Shown here: positions 33,772-44,429 of the stretch, piece after piece
Layout: each line of letters begins with the position of its first letter
Position numbering within the stretch: position 1 is the stretch's first letter
Source of the DNA: Atriophallophorus winterbourni
Lineage: Eukaryota > Platyhelminthes > Trematoda > Plagiorchiida > Microphallidae
Assembly: GCA_013407085.1 (NCBI GenBank)
Contig: JACCGJ010003306.1
Coordinates: forward strand, 38,769-102,768
DNA length: 64,000 nucleotides
Direction: 5' to 3'
Notes under the pieces: model-generated
What the model saw: the letters and a program-made list of their open reading frames with translations, nothing else
What the model was told of the DNA's origin: nothing
The model's database searches: none
Made by a program: the position numbers and the translations under genes

Positions 33772-34099
33772 CATGAAAATAAAGTTTGCAATGAATCGGT
33801 TATAGTATTTTTTGGTAACGTTTCGCTTCTGAACAGAGAAGCTTCGTCAGACTAAGGGTGTCGGTACGAACAGTGTTCAGGTATAAATGGCATTCTCTTG
33901 ACCAATCCTGAGTTCACTAAGCTAAACAGGGGAGAACAAGATAATTGATCACACCTCCTAATTGCTGTGTTCATCCCTAATTGTTTATTAATTGCAAAGA
34001 TCAGCTTATGCGGACACACTGCTTACGTAATCATGTGCGTATTAGGTGTGATGTTCGTTAATCCTAATCCGCTGCAAAACCGAACGCCAGATTGTTGAG
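33772..34099 (-). repeat. Inverted terminal repeat (pLTR) of the Penelope-like element, left
   Basis: 328 bp, reverse complement of 37969-38284 with scattered differences. The end of the coding frame (ISTIWRSVLQRIRINEHHT, stop) reads into it from the inside. It carries a hammerhead-like core at 33820-33850. Confidence 0.88.
33820..33850 (-). ncRNA. Hammerhead-like core in the left pLTR
   Basis: Minus strand: CUGACGA, stem II GCUUCU/AGAAGC with a CUGUUC loop, then GAAAC. The partner strands for stems I and III were not found nearby, so this is a core-like motif and not a proven ribozyme. Confidence 0.4.
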
Positions 34100-35598
34100 A
34101 TATCCGCCCCATCCACCTTGTTCACCGCATTCGCCCCAGCCTTTGTTATTTCAACAGCCTCGGCGTGAAGTCATTCCCTATAAGATTTCACACCCCATCT
34201 TATCACTTTCACGTTATCAAGATCTGCGCTGTGTCCAGTGTCTGGCACGTGTTCAGCTAGGGCCGAATCCCGAATCAGTGATTGATATTCACTGGGATTG
34301 CGGGGTCGCTTTTCCACGCCTTTCCTGTGTTCGTTTACCCTAGTGCAGAGTTCTCTAGACGTTTGCTCAATTTAAACACCCGCGCAACCCTTGCAGTTGA
34401 TTTGGTAGATGCAGTTCGTCGCACAACCTAAAGGGTTCTTATATTTGAGATGCATTAATACGGAGCGGAGAGTTCTCCCTGCCTTATATGTTACTCTAAT
34501 ACCTGCGCTATTCAAGATTCGACTTATTCCTTCGGAGGCGCTTTTGACATACGGTAGAGATACCGTAGCTCGCCAAACCTTTTCCGTCTTCGGGTGCGGA
34601 TGTTTAACTCGGTTCAATTGGCGCTTAATTAAGCTCTTGGAGTAACCATGATTTGCAAGTCGGCGACTGACTGCTTCACGAGCTCGTCTCTTATCTGCAT
34701 CATCGCTACAGAGGCGGTCAACCTTGTAGAATAGCGATTTTGCTATGGACTGAAATACCCTTTTAGGGTGCGCAGATGTGAATCTCAAAATGGCATCTGT
34801 GTCAATAGGCTTTCGATATACCGTTGTTCTTATCTTGGAGTTGTCTTTTTGCGCAAGACAGTCCAAGAACGGAAGTGTCCCTTCCGTAGACTCGGTTTCT
34901 TTTGTGACCTGGATTTTTGGTTTCAAACTATTGAGATAACTATGAAATGCTTCTAGTCTGTTTCGCATTATGATGACGAATGTATCGTCGACATAGCGCC
35001 ACCACATCTTTAATTTTAACGCTCCGTTTCTCAAAGCTATCTCTTCGAAGTGCTCCATGTACATATTCGATAGCACTGGAGAAATGGGTTAGCCCATCGC
35101 TAAACCATCATTTGCTCGTATAGCTGTCCATTAAATAAGAAGTGGTTCATATTTAGACAAATTGCTACACCGTTGATGATTTGTTGTACAGTCAAGTTGG
35201 TACGATCCTTCAAGGTCATATCGGAGTTGAGTGATTTCCTCACTAATTCTAAAGCGCTTGTAGTGTCAACATTCGTGAACAAGGAGCTTACGTCAAAACT
35301 AACCATCATCTCATCCTCCCCAATTTTTACGGTACTTAAGCGACGAACAAAATCAAACGAGTTCTTAATAAAAGAATTCGTGTTACCAACCAATGGTTTC
35401 AAAAGCTGAGCAAGGTGCTTAGCCAATTCGTCTGTTGGTGATCAAATGCCGTCTACAATGGGCCTTAAGGGGATGCCTACCTTATGTATCTTCGGAAGTC
35501 CATAGAACCTGGGTGTCTGAGCAGATTTAGGGTAGACCATGAACCATAATCTTTGACCAAGGTTTTCCTTAATTCCTTGGATAAACCATCGCCGGTTA
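34085..35598 (-). pseudogene. Penelope-like RT and GIY-YIG endonuclease, broken
   Basis: This is the C-terminal three quarters of the element's protein. The longest open piece, 34372-35076 (234 codons), carries the RYVDD active site, the thumb-like region and the cysteine-bearing linker CATNCIYQINCKGC before the endonuclease. The GIY-YIG part continues past a TAA as IEQTSRELCTRVNEH and LAEHVPDTGHSADLDNVKV, down to the pLTR. The TAA in the motif's first strand would remove the nuclease. Five breaks in total mean the copy is inactive. Confidence 0.88.
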
Positions 35599-35599
35599 A

Positions 35600-37443
35600 C
35601 CACCGATGCCACATGGGAGACCTTTAGAAAACTAAGAAACCAGGTCATTAAACTTATTGCTGAAGACGAAATACAGAATCAAGCTGTCATAATGTCTAAA
35701 ATGGAACGGAATCCCAAGCTTCTTTACCAGATTGTGAACAAGCAGTGTTCAGTGAAACCAGGAGTTGCGGCCTTGCGGACGCCCACTGGAATGACCACAA
35801 ATGCAGCTGACACCGTGGATGCTTTGGTAAATTACTATGCTACAGTATTTTGTCCAAAGGAAAGCGTGGATATACAAATGGATCCAGAAATAACGCATCC
35901 TCTACCATTGGACACAATAACCATCAACAAAGAAGAGGTGCTGGGAACTCTACTATCGTTGAATCCCAGAAAATCCCCTGGTTGTGATAAAATTACCCCG
36001 AATATACTCAAGCATTGTGCACAATCTCTATGCGGACCTCTAACTCAGTTATTCTGCGAATCGTTGTCGCAAAGTGTCATACCGACTGAATGGAAATCTG
36101 GTATAATCTTCCCGATTTTCAAATGCGGGGTGCGTTCGGAGCCCGCAAATTACAGACCTGTTACTTTGTTGTCCGCCGTATCCAAGGTACTCGAAAGGAT
36201 CGTGGCAAAAAAACTGAGCAAATACCTTGAGGAAAATAAGCTATTTTCGGGAGCCCAACACGGTTTTAGAAGGGGATACTCCTGCCTTACTAACCTTCTC
36301 CTTACCCTTGACGACTGGACTCGAGCAGTGGATGCTGGGGATACTATCCATGTATGTTACCTCGATATGTCGAAAGCATTTGACCGTGTAAACCACAGTA
36401 TTCTCTTGCAGAAGCTGGAACGTTGTGGTATCACTGGCAGTCTGTTAGCATGGTTAGAAAATTACCTGACTGATCGGTTTGTTCAAGTCTCTGTGGACGG
36501 TGCTCTATCGAAGTCGGTAGCCGTGACAAGTGGAGTGCCTCAGGGATCCGTCCTCGAACCAATCCTCTTCGCGCTTTATGCTAATGACATACCAGCTCTC
36601 ATCAAATGCAAGATCGTACTGTTCGCGGAGGATATAAAAGTTTGGTGTAAGATAAGTAAGTCGGAAGACTGCGAACTGCTCAAGAAGGATCTGGACAACC
36701 TCCAGGATTGGTCCCTAAAAAATCGCATATTTTTCAATTTCCAAAAGTGTCACATGTTAAACATTGGCAAATATGTGGAGTACCAGTATTTTCTTGGAAC
36801 ACACAGCCTCTCGTGGACCATGGAACAAAGGGACTTGGGTGTGTTAATAAGCAACACCCTAGGGATGTCGAGCCACTGCAACTACGTCTATCGCAAAACA
36901 TCACAGAAATTGTCACTCCTAAAGAGAATTTTCGGTAGGTTCTCAAAACAGACAATTCCCTGTATTATAAATACGTACATCAGGCCCATGATGGAATATG
37001 CGGTTCAAGCATGGTCGCCATGGCTTAAAAAAGATGTTGCGACTTTGCAACGAATATATCCTCGAGCTACCAAACTTGTCACTGGACTCAGCCGGAAACC
37101 CTACAATGAGAGAATCAAAACGCTGAATTTATTTGATTATCCACGCCGTCGTCTCCGAGGGGATTTGATTCTGGTTTAGAATATTTTGAATACTGAAAAT
37201 CACCCTACACAATGTTTATTGAATCTACGGAGATCGCATAATACAAGAGCTCACACATTTACTCTAACTGTCCCTCACTCGAGACTAAACTGCAGACGAC
37301 ATTTTTTTGCCGTGCGAGTTTGTTTTACTTGGAACAATCTGCCAGATAATGTTGTGAACTCACCAAACCAGCAAACTTTCAAGAGAAGCCTTGATGCCTA
37401 TTTGACCCTAAACCCGTGCATTGAAGAAAACTATACATCTTAA
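35600..37443 (+). pseudogene. CR1-like reverse transcriptase, one stop and a mutated active site
   Basis: The frame is open for 495 codons from the ATG at 35692 and continues upstream to the truncation. It carries NPRKSPGCDKI, NYRPVTLLSAVSKVLERIV, QHGFRRGYSCLTNLL, LDMSKAFDRVNH and TSGVPQGSVLEPILFALYAN. The active site is FAED where CR1 elements have FADD, so the first catalytic Asp is Glu. The Gly in GSVLGP is Glu. A TAG at 37177-37179 (LILV then NILNTENHP) interrupts the same frame, which then runs to 37443 through HFFAVRVCFTWNNLP. The low number of breaks suggests a fairly recent insertion. Confidence 0.9.
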
Positions 37444-37645
37444 CACCATATACCTACATTTGTTATCCCACCAATCGAAAACAATTTCTGCCCTTGGATA
37501 TTTACTTGATTTTTGAACTGCCCAGTAAGCAATCTAATCCCATTTTTGCTTGTTATATTATTCGTTGTTGTCATATTATTCTGTGGTTTTTTGTAAAGCT
37601 ATATGCTTTGTAGACCATTAAAATTGAATTGAATTGAATTGAATC
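35600..37645 (+). mobile_element. CR1-like retrotransposon (family E) inserted in the Penelope-like element
   Basis: A 5'-truncated ORF2 lies in opposite orientation to its host. It begins within ATWETFRKLRNQVIKLI and ends with a (TTGAA)n tail at 37624-37645. The host frame continues on both sides: VVSRF before it and IKENLGQ after it in host orientation. No clear target duplication was found. This insertion is younger than the Penelope-like element. Confidence 0.88.
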
Positions 37646-38060
37646 TTGAAACAACCCTCTTACGGTTATCCATAATGGTCGTAGCTCTAAGGTTGTCAAT
37701 AACCTGATACGGACCTTCAGCAAGGTGTGACTCTGCCTTATCTCTATAATCATTTTTAGAAAGAATCACAGTTGCCTTGCCTTTATCTGCCTCGGTGATC
37801 ACTATTTCCTCTTCTTTTCGCAATTTAAGAAGTGCTTGTTGTTCATCTCGCGTAAGGATCATCCTTTCTGGTTGTTTTTTTGATAATACTAGATATACCA
37901 TTTCGCAGTGCATCTGCCTGATTTTCAGGTAGCTGGTTGAGGGCGAATTCTACGCAAGGAATAACATCCTCAACAATCTGGCGTTCGGTTTTGCAGCGGA
38001 TTAGGATTAACGAACATCACACCTAATACGCACAGCAGTGTGTCGGCATACGCTGACCTT
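37646..38060 (-). pseudogene. Penelope-like protein, N-terminal part
   Basis: The minus strand encodes ALNQLPENQADALRNGIS (from inside the inverted repeat), LRKEEEIVITEADKGKATVI, NDYRDKAESHL and NRKRVVSRF, where the CR1-like insertion cuts it. The protein resumes near 35598. Confidence 0.8.
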
Positions 38061-38284
38061 TGCAATTAATAAACAATTAGGGATGAACACAGCCATTAGG
38101 AGGTGTGATCAATTATCTTGATCTCCCCTGTTTCGCTTAGTGAACTCAGGATCGGTCAAGAGAATGCCATTTATACCTGAACACTGTTCGTACCGACACC
38201 CTTGATCTGACGAAGCTTGTGTTCAGAAGCGAAACGTTACCAAAAACTTACTATAATCGATTCATTGTAAACTTTATTTTCATG
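37969..38284 (+). repeat. Inverted terminal repeat (pLTR) of the Penelope-like element, right
   Basis: 316 bp, inverted relative to the left copy. Shared landmarks include CAACAATCTGGCGTTCGGTT at the inner edge and ACTTTATTTTCATG at the outer edge. Confidence 0.88.
38207..38235 (+). ncRNA. Hammerhead-like core in the right pLTR
   Basis: Plus strand: CUGACGA, stem II GCUU/AAGC with a longer loop, then GAAAC. It is the inverted counterpart of the left motif. Confidence 0.4.
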
Positions 38285-39244
38285 AACACATGTACATTAG
38301 TTCTCCAGCTTTCAATGATGACATTACTTATCCTAACAAATTAATGACGTCAACATTTTTTGGAAACTTGATCAGTATACATATGCTTGTTTGATACTAT
38401 ATGTAGCTATCCATTTTGTCTGTGAAGGGAAATTTTGAGACATGTCTAAAAGCGGAAACAGGGAGAATGTAGAAGAAAAAATGTTTGTATGCGTGTATAC
38501 GAAATTCATGCAATCAAATAATTTTATCATAAAATCATAAGAAAATATGAAGAACACTCTTCATCAAGTTTAAATTGTTATTCGTTTAATGCTTTATTAG
38601 CCAGGTATCGCGCCAAGGTATTGAACAATAGAATTTCTGAATGATTTGGTTCTTTAGGTGTGACTATATAGCACGGAATTTGAAGTGGTTCTTCAGAGCT
38701 TTGCGAGAATCGGATTCCGTCAGTCTTTGTTCACATCGGGATTCGAAGCGAACATGTCCGAGGCGAGGTGGTTTTGCGATTTGGCAGGATGGATTAGTGG
38801 GATGGTAGGGGATAACTAATAATGGATAGTTAGAATGTCTAAAGACGAGCTATGGTGCTATGCGCTGTGAAATTTCTAATAGCAGAATATTTTTTCTGGC
38901 AAGCTTCCATTGTAATTATAGCTTACACGATATGTGGGCGGATGTATTTTGAAATCCATTTGCAGATTACATTGGCGTCAAACAACCTAGGGCACTTCTG
39001 AGTAGACCAAAGTTACATTTGTCTTTGGTGGCAGCGAGTCGACATTATATAGAGTTTCCTATGTCAGAATGAATAATCACGCCTCAATCTTTTACGGAGT
39101 AAGCGCGTTGAATAATTGTTTGACCTATATAATATTCTTTGTTCAACTTGCTGTTTAGCAATAACAAGCTGCATTTCTTGGCATTCAGTGACATTTCGTT
39201 ATCTAGGGACCAGGCTTAAATAATATTGAAACACCGTTATTATT
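38285..39244. other. Intergenic DNA; possible trace of a further CR1-like piece
   Basis: Mostly featureless AT-rich DNA. Around 38990-39230 the plus strand resembles the complement of CR1-like palm sequence (a KKCSLLLLNSK-type patch) but is too decayed to call. Confidence 0.35.
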
Positions 39245-40931
39245 GTAGATGTTGGCCCAATTTCGTCGTTGTCGACCAAGTATGTACATCACAATCGCAT
39301 GAATTTTCAAGTTCTACAGTTTTCAGAATGACTAAACTGTCCGATTCGGATGGAACAATCTCTCCCGCAGCGCTTGCAACGATTGGCAGAACTCGGTCGT
39401 AGGGCATCAGTTGCACACCGGCGGAGCGATCTGCGTTCCGCAGCCAGGAGCTGTATCTGCTCCTCCCAAGCTTGCAGATGACACGTTACACAATGCCTCC
39501 AATATGAGCGGTCAAGAGCAAGTTCTTTCCAACTCGCCGGGTCTATACCAATAGCTTTCATATCACTTTTGCAAACGTATTTGTACCGCAGGTGAGGTCT
39601 GCACAATGGTCTACTTACCGATTGTAACTCACCATAAAGTAGATCTTTCAGAACACGACCATTTTCTATTCTGTAGACATGAACAAGCCATAGCACGAGG
39701 CGCTGTCGTAATAGGGTGAACATGCTCTGTAGACCAGCTTTTGAAAGAACTTCAGCATAAGTTATTCTCTCTATCCACGATAGGTTCAAGATACGACTGA
39801 TGATTCGTAGATGGAAAGCATTCAGCTTCCGCTCGTGTCTTGCGTGTGTGGTCCAGGTTTCACTGCCGTACAGTAAAGCAATTAATACGCACGCGCTGTA
39901 TACTATCATATTTGTCTTAACAATCAACTTGCCCAACTAACCCAAAGACAAGAGTTCAATCGGGACAAAATGACAGTTGCTCTGCCAATCCGCTTATCAA
40001 TCTCTGTGATTAGCGAGAGTTTATCCGAAATGGTTGAACTAAGATATGTGAAATGATGTACTGGTTCAAGCTGACATTTTACAACAGCGTTGATTCGAAG
40101 CGATACAGTCCCTTGACCAAGGACTTTGGTCTCGCTCATGCTGATTGTTAGCCCAAAATCTTTGCATTCCGACGATAAACAGCTACTGGAGGTTCTCTTG
40201 GGAGTGAGCAATAATTGCAGCATCTTTGGCAAGCAGCATGTCACGAATTAGCACATTTCGTGCCTTGGTTTTTACTCTCAACCTGTTCAGGTTGAAAAGC
40301 TTGCCATCACTTCGCGTCCGTAGGTACATGCCTTCTGTCCACGTCCTAAAAGCGTCCTTCAGAAGCAGAGCAAAGTAAATGCCGAAAAGCATGGGAGCAA
40401 GAACGCACCCTTGTTTGACGCCTCGGCGAATTTCAAAGGCTTCTGAACTGAACCCGATAAATGGACTGAGCCCTTCATGCCTGAGTGGAACGAAATAACG
40501 AGTTTGAGCATTCTCGAGTGCAGCCTATCAGATCAAGCATTTTGGAATGACCCTCCATGCGAAACGTAGTCGAATGCCTTCCTTATATCAATAAAAACAG
40601 CGTATAATGCCATACGCTGTTTCTGACACTTTTCTTGAAGTAGTTTAAGGGAGAAGATCAACGTGAACGATGATCTTCCCCTGCGAAAGCCAGATTGAGA
40701 TTCGGAGTAATATCTAACAGCTAAAACTTGTAGCCGGATCTGTAAGACTTTAGCAAACATTTTGCCTACAAGATTCAGAAGTGAGATTCCTCTGTAATTG
40801 TTGCAGTCCCCACTATCATCCTTATTCTTAAATAGCGTGATGAACTTTGTGTCTCGCATCTCTTCAGGGACACACTCCTCCTGCCAGCACTGAAGAAGCA
40901 AATGGGGAAGAGGTTGTAATAATGCTGCTCT

Positions 40932-42378
40932 ACAGCATTTGACATGATCTTCTCCCTGAGACAACTTCAAGAAAAGTGTCGGGAACAGCGTATGCCATTA
41001 TACGCTGTTTTTATTGATTTAACTAAGGCATTCGACTACGTCAGCAGGGAGGGTCTCTTCAAAATGCTCGATCTGATAGGCTGCCCCCCAAGGCTGCTGA
41101 GACTCGTTATTTCGTTCCACTCAGGCATGAAAGGCTCAGTCCATTTTAACGGTTGCAGTTCAGAAGCATTTGAAATTCGCCGAGGCGTCAAACAAGGGTG
41201 TGTTCTTGCTCCCACGCTGTTCGGTATTTTCTTTGCTCTGCTTCTGAAGCACGCTTTTAAGACGAGAACAGAAGGCATTTACATACGCACGCGAAGTGAT
41301 GGCAAGCTTTTCAACCTGAACCGGTTGAGAGCACAAACCAAAGTACGGGATGTGATAATCCGTGACCTGTTGTTTGCCGACGATGCAGCCTTTATTGCTC
41401 ACTCCCAAGAGAACCTACAGTCGCTAATGGACTGTTTTTCGTCGGCATGCAAAGACTTTGGTCTAACAATCAGCATGAGCAAGACCAAAGTCCTTGGTCA
41501 AGGGACTGTATCGCCACCAATCATCACTGTTGGAAACTGTCAGCTCGAACCAGTACATCATTTCACATATCTTGGTTCAACCATTGCGGATAACCTCTCG
41601 CTAGACATGGAGATCAATAAGCGGATTGGCAGAGCAGCTGTCATTTTGTCCCGATTGAACTCTCGTGTTTGGGGTAACCGCAAGCTGACTGTAAAGACAA
41701 AGATGATGGTATACAGCGCGTGCGTACTAAATGCTTTACTATACGGCAGTGAAACCTGGGCCACCCACGCAAGACACGAACGGAAGCTGAATGCTTTCCA
41801 TCTACGAAGCATCCGTCGTATCTTGAACATATCGTGGATGGACAGAGTGACTAACGCTGAAGTGCTTTCAAAAGCTGGTCTACAGAGCATGTTCACCCTA
41901 TTACGTCAGCGCCGCCTGCGGTGGCTTGGTCATGTCTATAGAATGGAAAATGGTCGTATTCCGAAAGATCTACTCTACGGTGAGTTGCAATTAGGAAGTC
42001 GACCATTGGGCAGACCGCACTTGCGGTACAAAGATGTTTGCAAAAGAGATATGAAAGCTCTTGACATTGACCCCGCAAGCTGGGAAGAACTTGCTCTTGA
42101 CCGCTCACTTTGGAGGCATTGTGTAAAGCGTCGACTGCAAGCCGGGGAGGAGCAAATACAGCTCCTGGCTGCTGAACGCAGATCACGCCGCCGGCGTGCA
42201 ACTGATGCAATACAACAGAGTTCTGACTATCGTTGCAAGCGCTGCGGGAGAGAATGTTCCTCCCGAATCGGACTGTTTAGTCATTCAAAAAGTTGCAAAA
42301 CATGAAATTCATGCGATGTGATGTACATCCATGGTCGACATCGATCGACGGAGGCCAACAACAACCAACAGCATTTGA
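40932..42378 (+). mobile_element. Family F copy nested in opposite orientation, with 11 bp target duplication
   Basis: The insertion covers 40943-42367. It is flanked by ACAGCATTTGA (40932-40942 and 42368-42378), and the host reads ELIKCC across the duplicated site. It is 5'-truncated within the RT palm and ends with CCAACAACAACCA. This is the best-preserved F copy in the window. Confidence 0.92.
40944..42305 (+). CDS. Family F reverse transcriptase, C-terminal part, open frame
   Basis: The frame has 453 codons and is open. It contains AVFIDLTKAFDYVSREGLF (palm motif A), KQGCVLAPTLFGIFFALLL (motif B) and LLFADDAAFIAHS (active site FADD intact). It then has MSKTKVLGQGTVSPP, LLYGSETW, the GRPHLRYKDVCKRDMKALD block and a terminal CKRCGREC...HSKSC zinc finger. 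Fingers and endonuclease are missing because of 5' truncation, so the copy cannot be autonomous. The first Met lies at the truncation edge and need not be a used start. Confidence 0.85.
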   Translation: MIFSLRQLQEKCREQRMPLYAVFIDLTKAFDYVSREGLFKMLDLIGCPPRLLRLVISFHSGMKGSVHFNGCSSEAFEIRRGVKQGCVLAPTLFGIFFALLLKHAFKTRTEGIYIRTRSDGKLFNLNRLRAQTKVRDVIIRDLLFADDAAFIAHSQENLQSLMDCFSSACKDFGLTISMSKTKVLGQGTVSPPIITVGNCQLEPVHHFTYLGSTIADNLSLDMEINKRIGRAAVILSRLNSRVWGNRKLTVKTKMMVYSACVLNALLYGSETWATHARHERKLNAFHLRSIRRILNISWMDRVTNAEVLSKAGLQSMFTLLRQRRLRWLGHVYRMENGRIPKDLLYGELQLGSRPLGRPHLRYKDVCKRDMKALDIDPASWEELALDRSLWRHCVKRRLQAGEEQIQLLAAERRSRRRRATDAIQQSSDYRCKRCGRECSSRIGLFSHSKSCKT

Positions 42379-43165
42379 TGAGCTCAGGCGGAATTCCGTC
42401 GTCACCAGTGGCCTTCCCACTCGCTGAGCTCTTTATTGCCCTATTGAGCTCATCAAGCGTATCGGGAGAATCTAGATATTCAATGGTTGGCAAACGCTCG
42501 ACATTTTCAAGTACATGCAATAAAACCGTACTGTCACTAGAGTAGAGAGAAGAGAAGTGCTCTACCTATCTTTCTAACTGTTGAGTTTTGTCGACAATCG
42601 GGTTACCAGATACAGACTTAATCTGAGCCGTTTTAAGTATGTTTGGACCAATGGCTCACTTGATTCCATCATACATACCGTGAAAATTTCCGGTATACGC
42701 AGCGCTTTGGATCTTGAGGCTAATATCCGTCCAATAGTCATTTGCACATCATCTTGCAGCCTGTTGGACCTTATTTCTGGGTGCACCCAGAAGTCGTAAG
42801 TTTTCATACCTTTGAGCCTGAATAAAGCTGACAGTTTCTCATCCAATACAGCAGTCATCTCAGAAGCTTTTGCTTCGAACAAGTCGCTCGTTTGAGCTTT
42901 GTTCGGACTGACAGTGGAAAGTGCGACTCGGCATATGCAGCATTGTATCGATTCCAATTTTTCTGAAGTCGATTCGAGTCGGGTTGTCTTGTTGAACTCG
43001 GCTGTGAATGCTTGAGCAAATCGCGCAGCTAGATTAGGTTCGCACATGTGAGTGACGTCTATCCTAGGGTTAACAGACAATTTGTTGCGGTGAAATCTCG
43101 TGTGGGGAAGCTTCAGTTTTGCGCAGACCAGTGAATGATCAGTATCGCAGTCTGCGCTTTGATAC

Positions 43166-43690
43166 GATTGGTGAGGAATACGCTTCCTATATTAGTGCAC
43201 CTAACAAGAATAAGTTCAATGTTATGCCAATGTTTAGAGCGAGGATGTTTCCAAAAGAATTTGTGCTGTGGTTTTTTTTTAAAGAACAGGTTCTGTATGA
43301 CGGCTATCGAGTTTATCTTGCACCGAAGCTTTTCATCCTCTGTGAATATAAGCACTGGCGACTGTACTGTAGTAGGTAAGTTGCTTATATATTTTATAAA
43401 CAAGAGCTGTCCGTGGAATAATCCATGTTGGACACCTCTGGTAAATTGAATTGAATCTGATAGCTCAGTTTTCACTGGCACGTACATCTTTTATCCATTC
43501 GTGAATTATATCATTTATTCCGTAGGTAAGGAGTTTCAACAAGAGGAGTTTGTGATTGATACGATCAAATGATTTTTAGAAATTATTATATATTATGTCC
43601 ACTGATTGAACAGCATCCAGTAGCTCAGACTATGCTTCTTTTGCTAACAGCAAGTAGGTAAGGCAAGTTCATTCATTTCCTGAATCCATG
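43166..43690 (-). mobile_element. CR1-like remnant upstream of the F element
   Basis: The minus strand reads LLKLLTYGINDIIHEWIKDV, VPVKTELSDS, GVQHGLFHGQLLFIKYISNL (degenerate GVPQGSVLGP motif) and LIFTEDEKLRCKIN (decayed FADD: FTED). An N-side patch near 43640-43690 resembles QHGFRK. It is a fossil cut by the F insertion at 43165. Confidence 0.65.
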
Positions 43691-43696
43691 CTGCGT

Positions 43697-43935
43697 GTAT
43701 GAATCCGCGTCGATGTCTTGAAAATTCCTCTTTCGGTCCAGCAAGATCAAACGAACTGAAGACATTTGTTCCCACCCTACACCCGTGTTTCTTATCAAGT
43801 TTTTTGTGTCATAATTTTCCAGTGATATTTTTTGTTTGTTCTTCAAATTGAAAATAACATTTAAACTAAATGTTAAATCTGTGAGCGTTTTCTTTCCCGA
43901 ACATTTTTCCTTTGTTTAACTGCACTTCGGCTTCC
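43697..43935. repeat. 240 bp direct repeat, left copy
   Basis: It runs from GTGTATGAATCCGCGTCGAT to TTTAACTGCACTTCG and is nearly identical to 46030-46266. The right copy reads into BEL/Pao pol coding sequence on the minus strand (EVRLNKGKMFGKE). The left copy is followed by unrelated DNA. Confidence 0.8.
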
Positions 43936-44255
43936 GCACATTTTGATTTGTCCGTTACCCGTGTTTACCGTTATTGGAAAACGGTAATTTTTTGTGCTCT
44001 CAACTGAGCTGTTTGACTTCCGTTTATTGGACGCGTTGGGTTTGCATTGAAACCTGTATTCGATTACCGTTGAGGTTTGTTATATTTTGCTTTTTAATCG
44101 TCTTTGTCAATATAGTACAGCGTAAATTGACGTATTGTTCTGATTTGGGATCGATTCGTAAACGCTCGTCACTCCCGGTAGAAGATTCTCGTGGCTCGTA
44201 GCAGGCAACTAGTTTCCGTGACAGAAACTATTCCCCAGTGACGATTTGGTCGCTA

Positions 44256-44390
44256 CAGTACTCAACGTTGGAATTCGATTTGGACCGTATTTGTCTCAAT
44301 TGGAGAAAATACAGTACTCAACGTTGGAATTCGATTTGGACCGTATTTGTCTCAATTGGAGAAAATACTGTACTCAACGTCAAATTTGTG
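44256..44390 (+). repeat. 56 bp tandem repeat, about 2.4 copies
   Basis: CAGTACTCAACGTTGGAATT recurs at 44256 and 44312, with a third partial copy at 44368. The unit also contains CGTATTTGTCTCAATTGGAG. Confidence 0.85.
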
Positions 44391-44429
44391 GACGCTGCAA
44401 TACTCAACGTCGAATTCGCTGACGTCAAT

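Larger units (their letters stand above)
33772..38284 (-). mobile_element. Penelope-like element with inverted terminal repeats, split by an insertion
   Basis: The minus-strand coding order is N-terminal block (LRKEEEIVITEADKGKATVI, about 37830), then TPRFYGLPKIHK with PLRPIV (about 35460-35520), MVSFDVSSLFTNV (about 35300), AMG*PISPVLSNM (about 35070), WWRYVDDTFVI (about 34990), TLPFLD, YRKP and a GIY-YIG-type endonuclease start CKGCAGV near 34370. About 320 bp inverted repeats flank it (33772-34099 and 37969-38284). Reading breaks are an in-frame TGA after IVDGI (about 35440), a frameshift after YEQ (about 35100), TAA in AMG*PISP, TAA right after GV of the endonuclease motif and TGA near 34165. 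The RT and GIY-YIG pairing defines the Penelope class. Confidence 0.92.
39245..43165 (-). mobile_element. Family F non-LTR retrotransposon, host of a nested F copy
   Basis: The minus strand starts in the endonuclease C-terminus (SADCDTDHSLVCAKLKLPHT, about 43165-43110). It passes a linker (42574-43080 frame), then LDELNRAIKSSASGKATGDD and GIPPELIKCC (about 42400). There it is interrupted by another F copy. It resumes at 40942 with RAALLQPLPHLL, NYRGISLLNLVGKMFAKVL and SQSGFRRGRSS, reaches FIDIRKAFDYVSH and ends at 39245 with the zinc-finger block. The frame is shifted in several places. It is inserted in an older CR1-like remnant at its 5' end. Confidence 0.88.

Noticed and set aside
35600..37645. 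Target-site duplication for the CR1-like insertion in the Penelope-like element
   Set aside because: No matching bases beyond chance at the two junctions.
42281..43080. Separate genes suggested by minus-strand frames of 79 and 168 codons
   Set aside because: Both are the linker region of the host F retrotransposon, continuous with 40942-39245 once the nested copy is removed.
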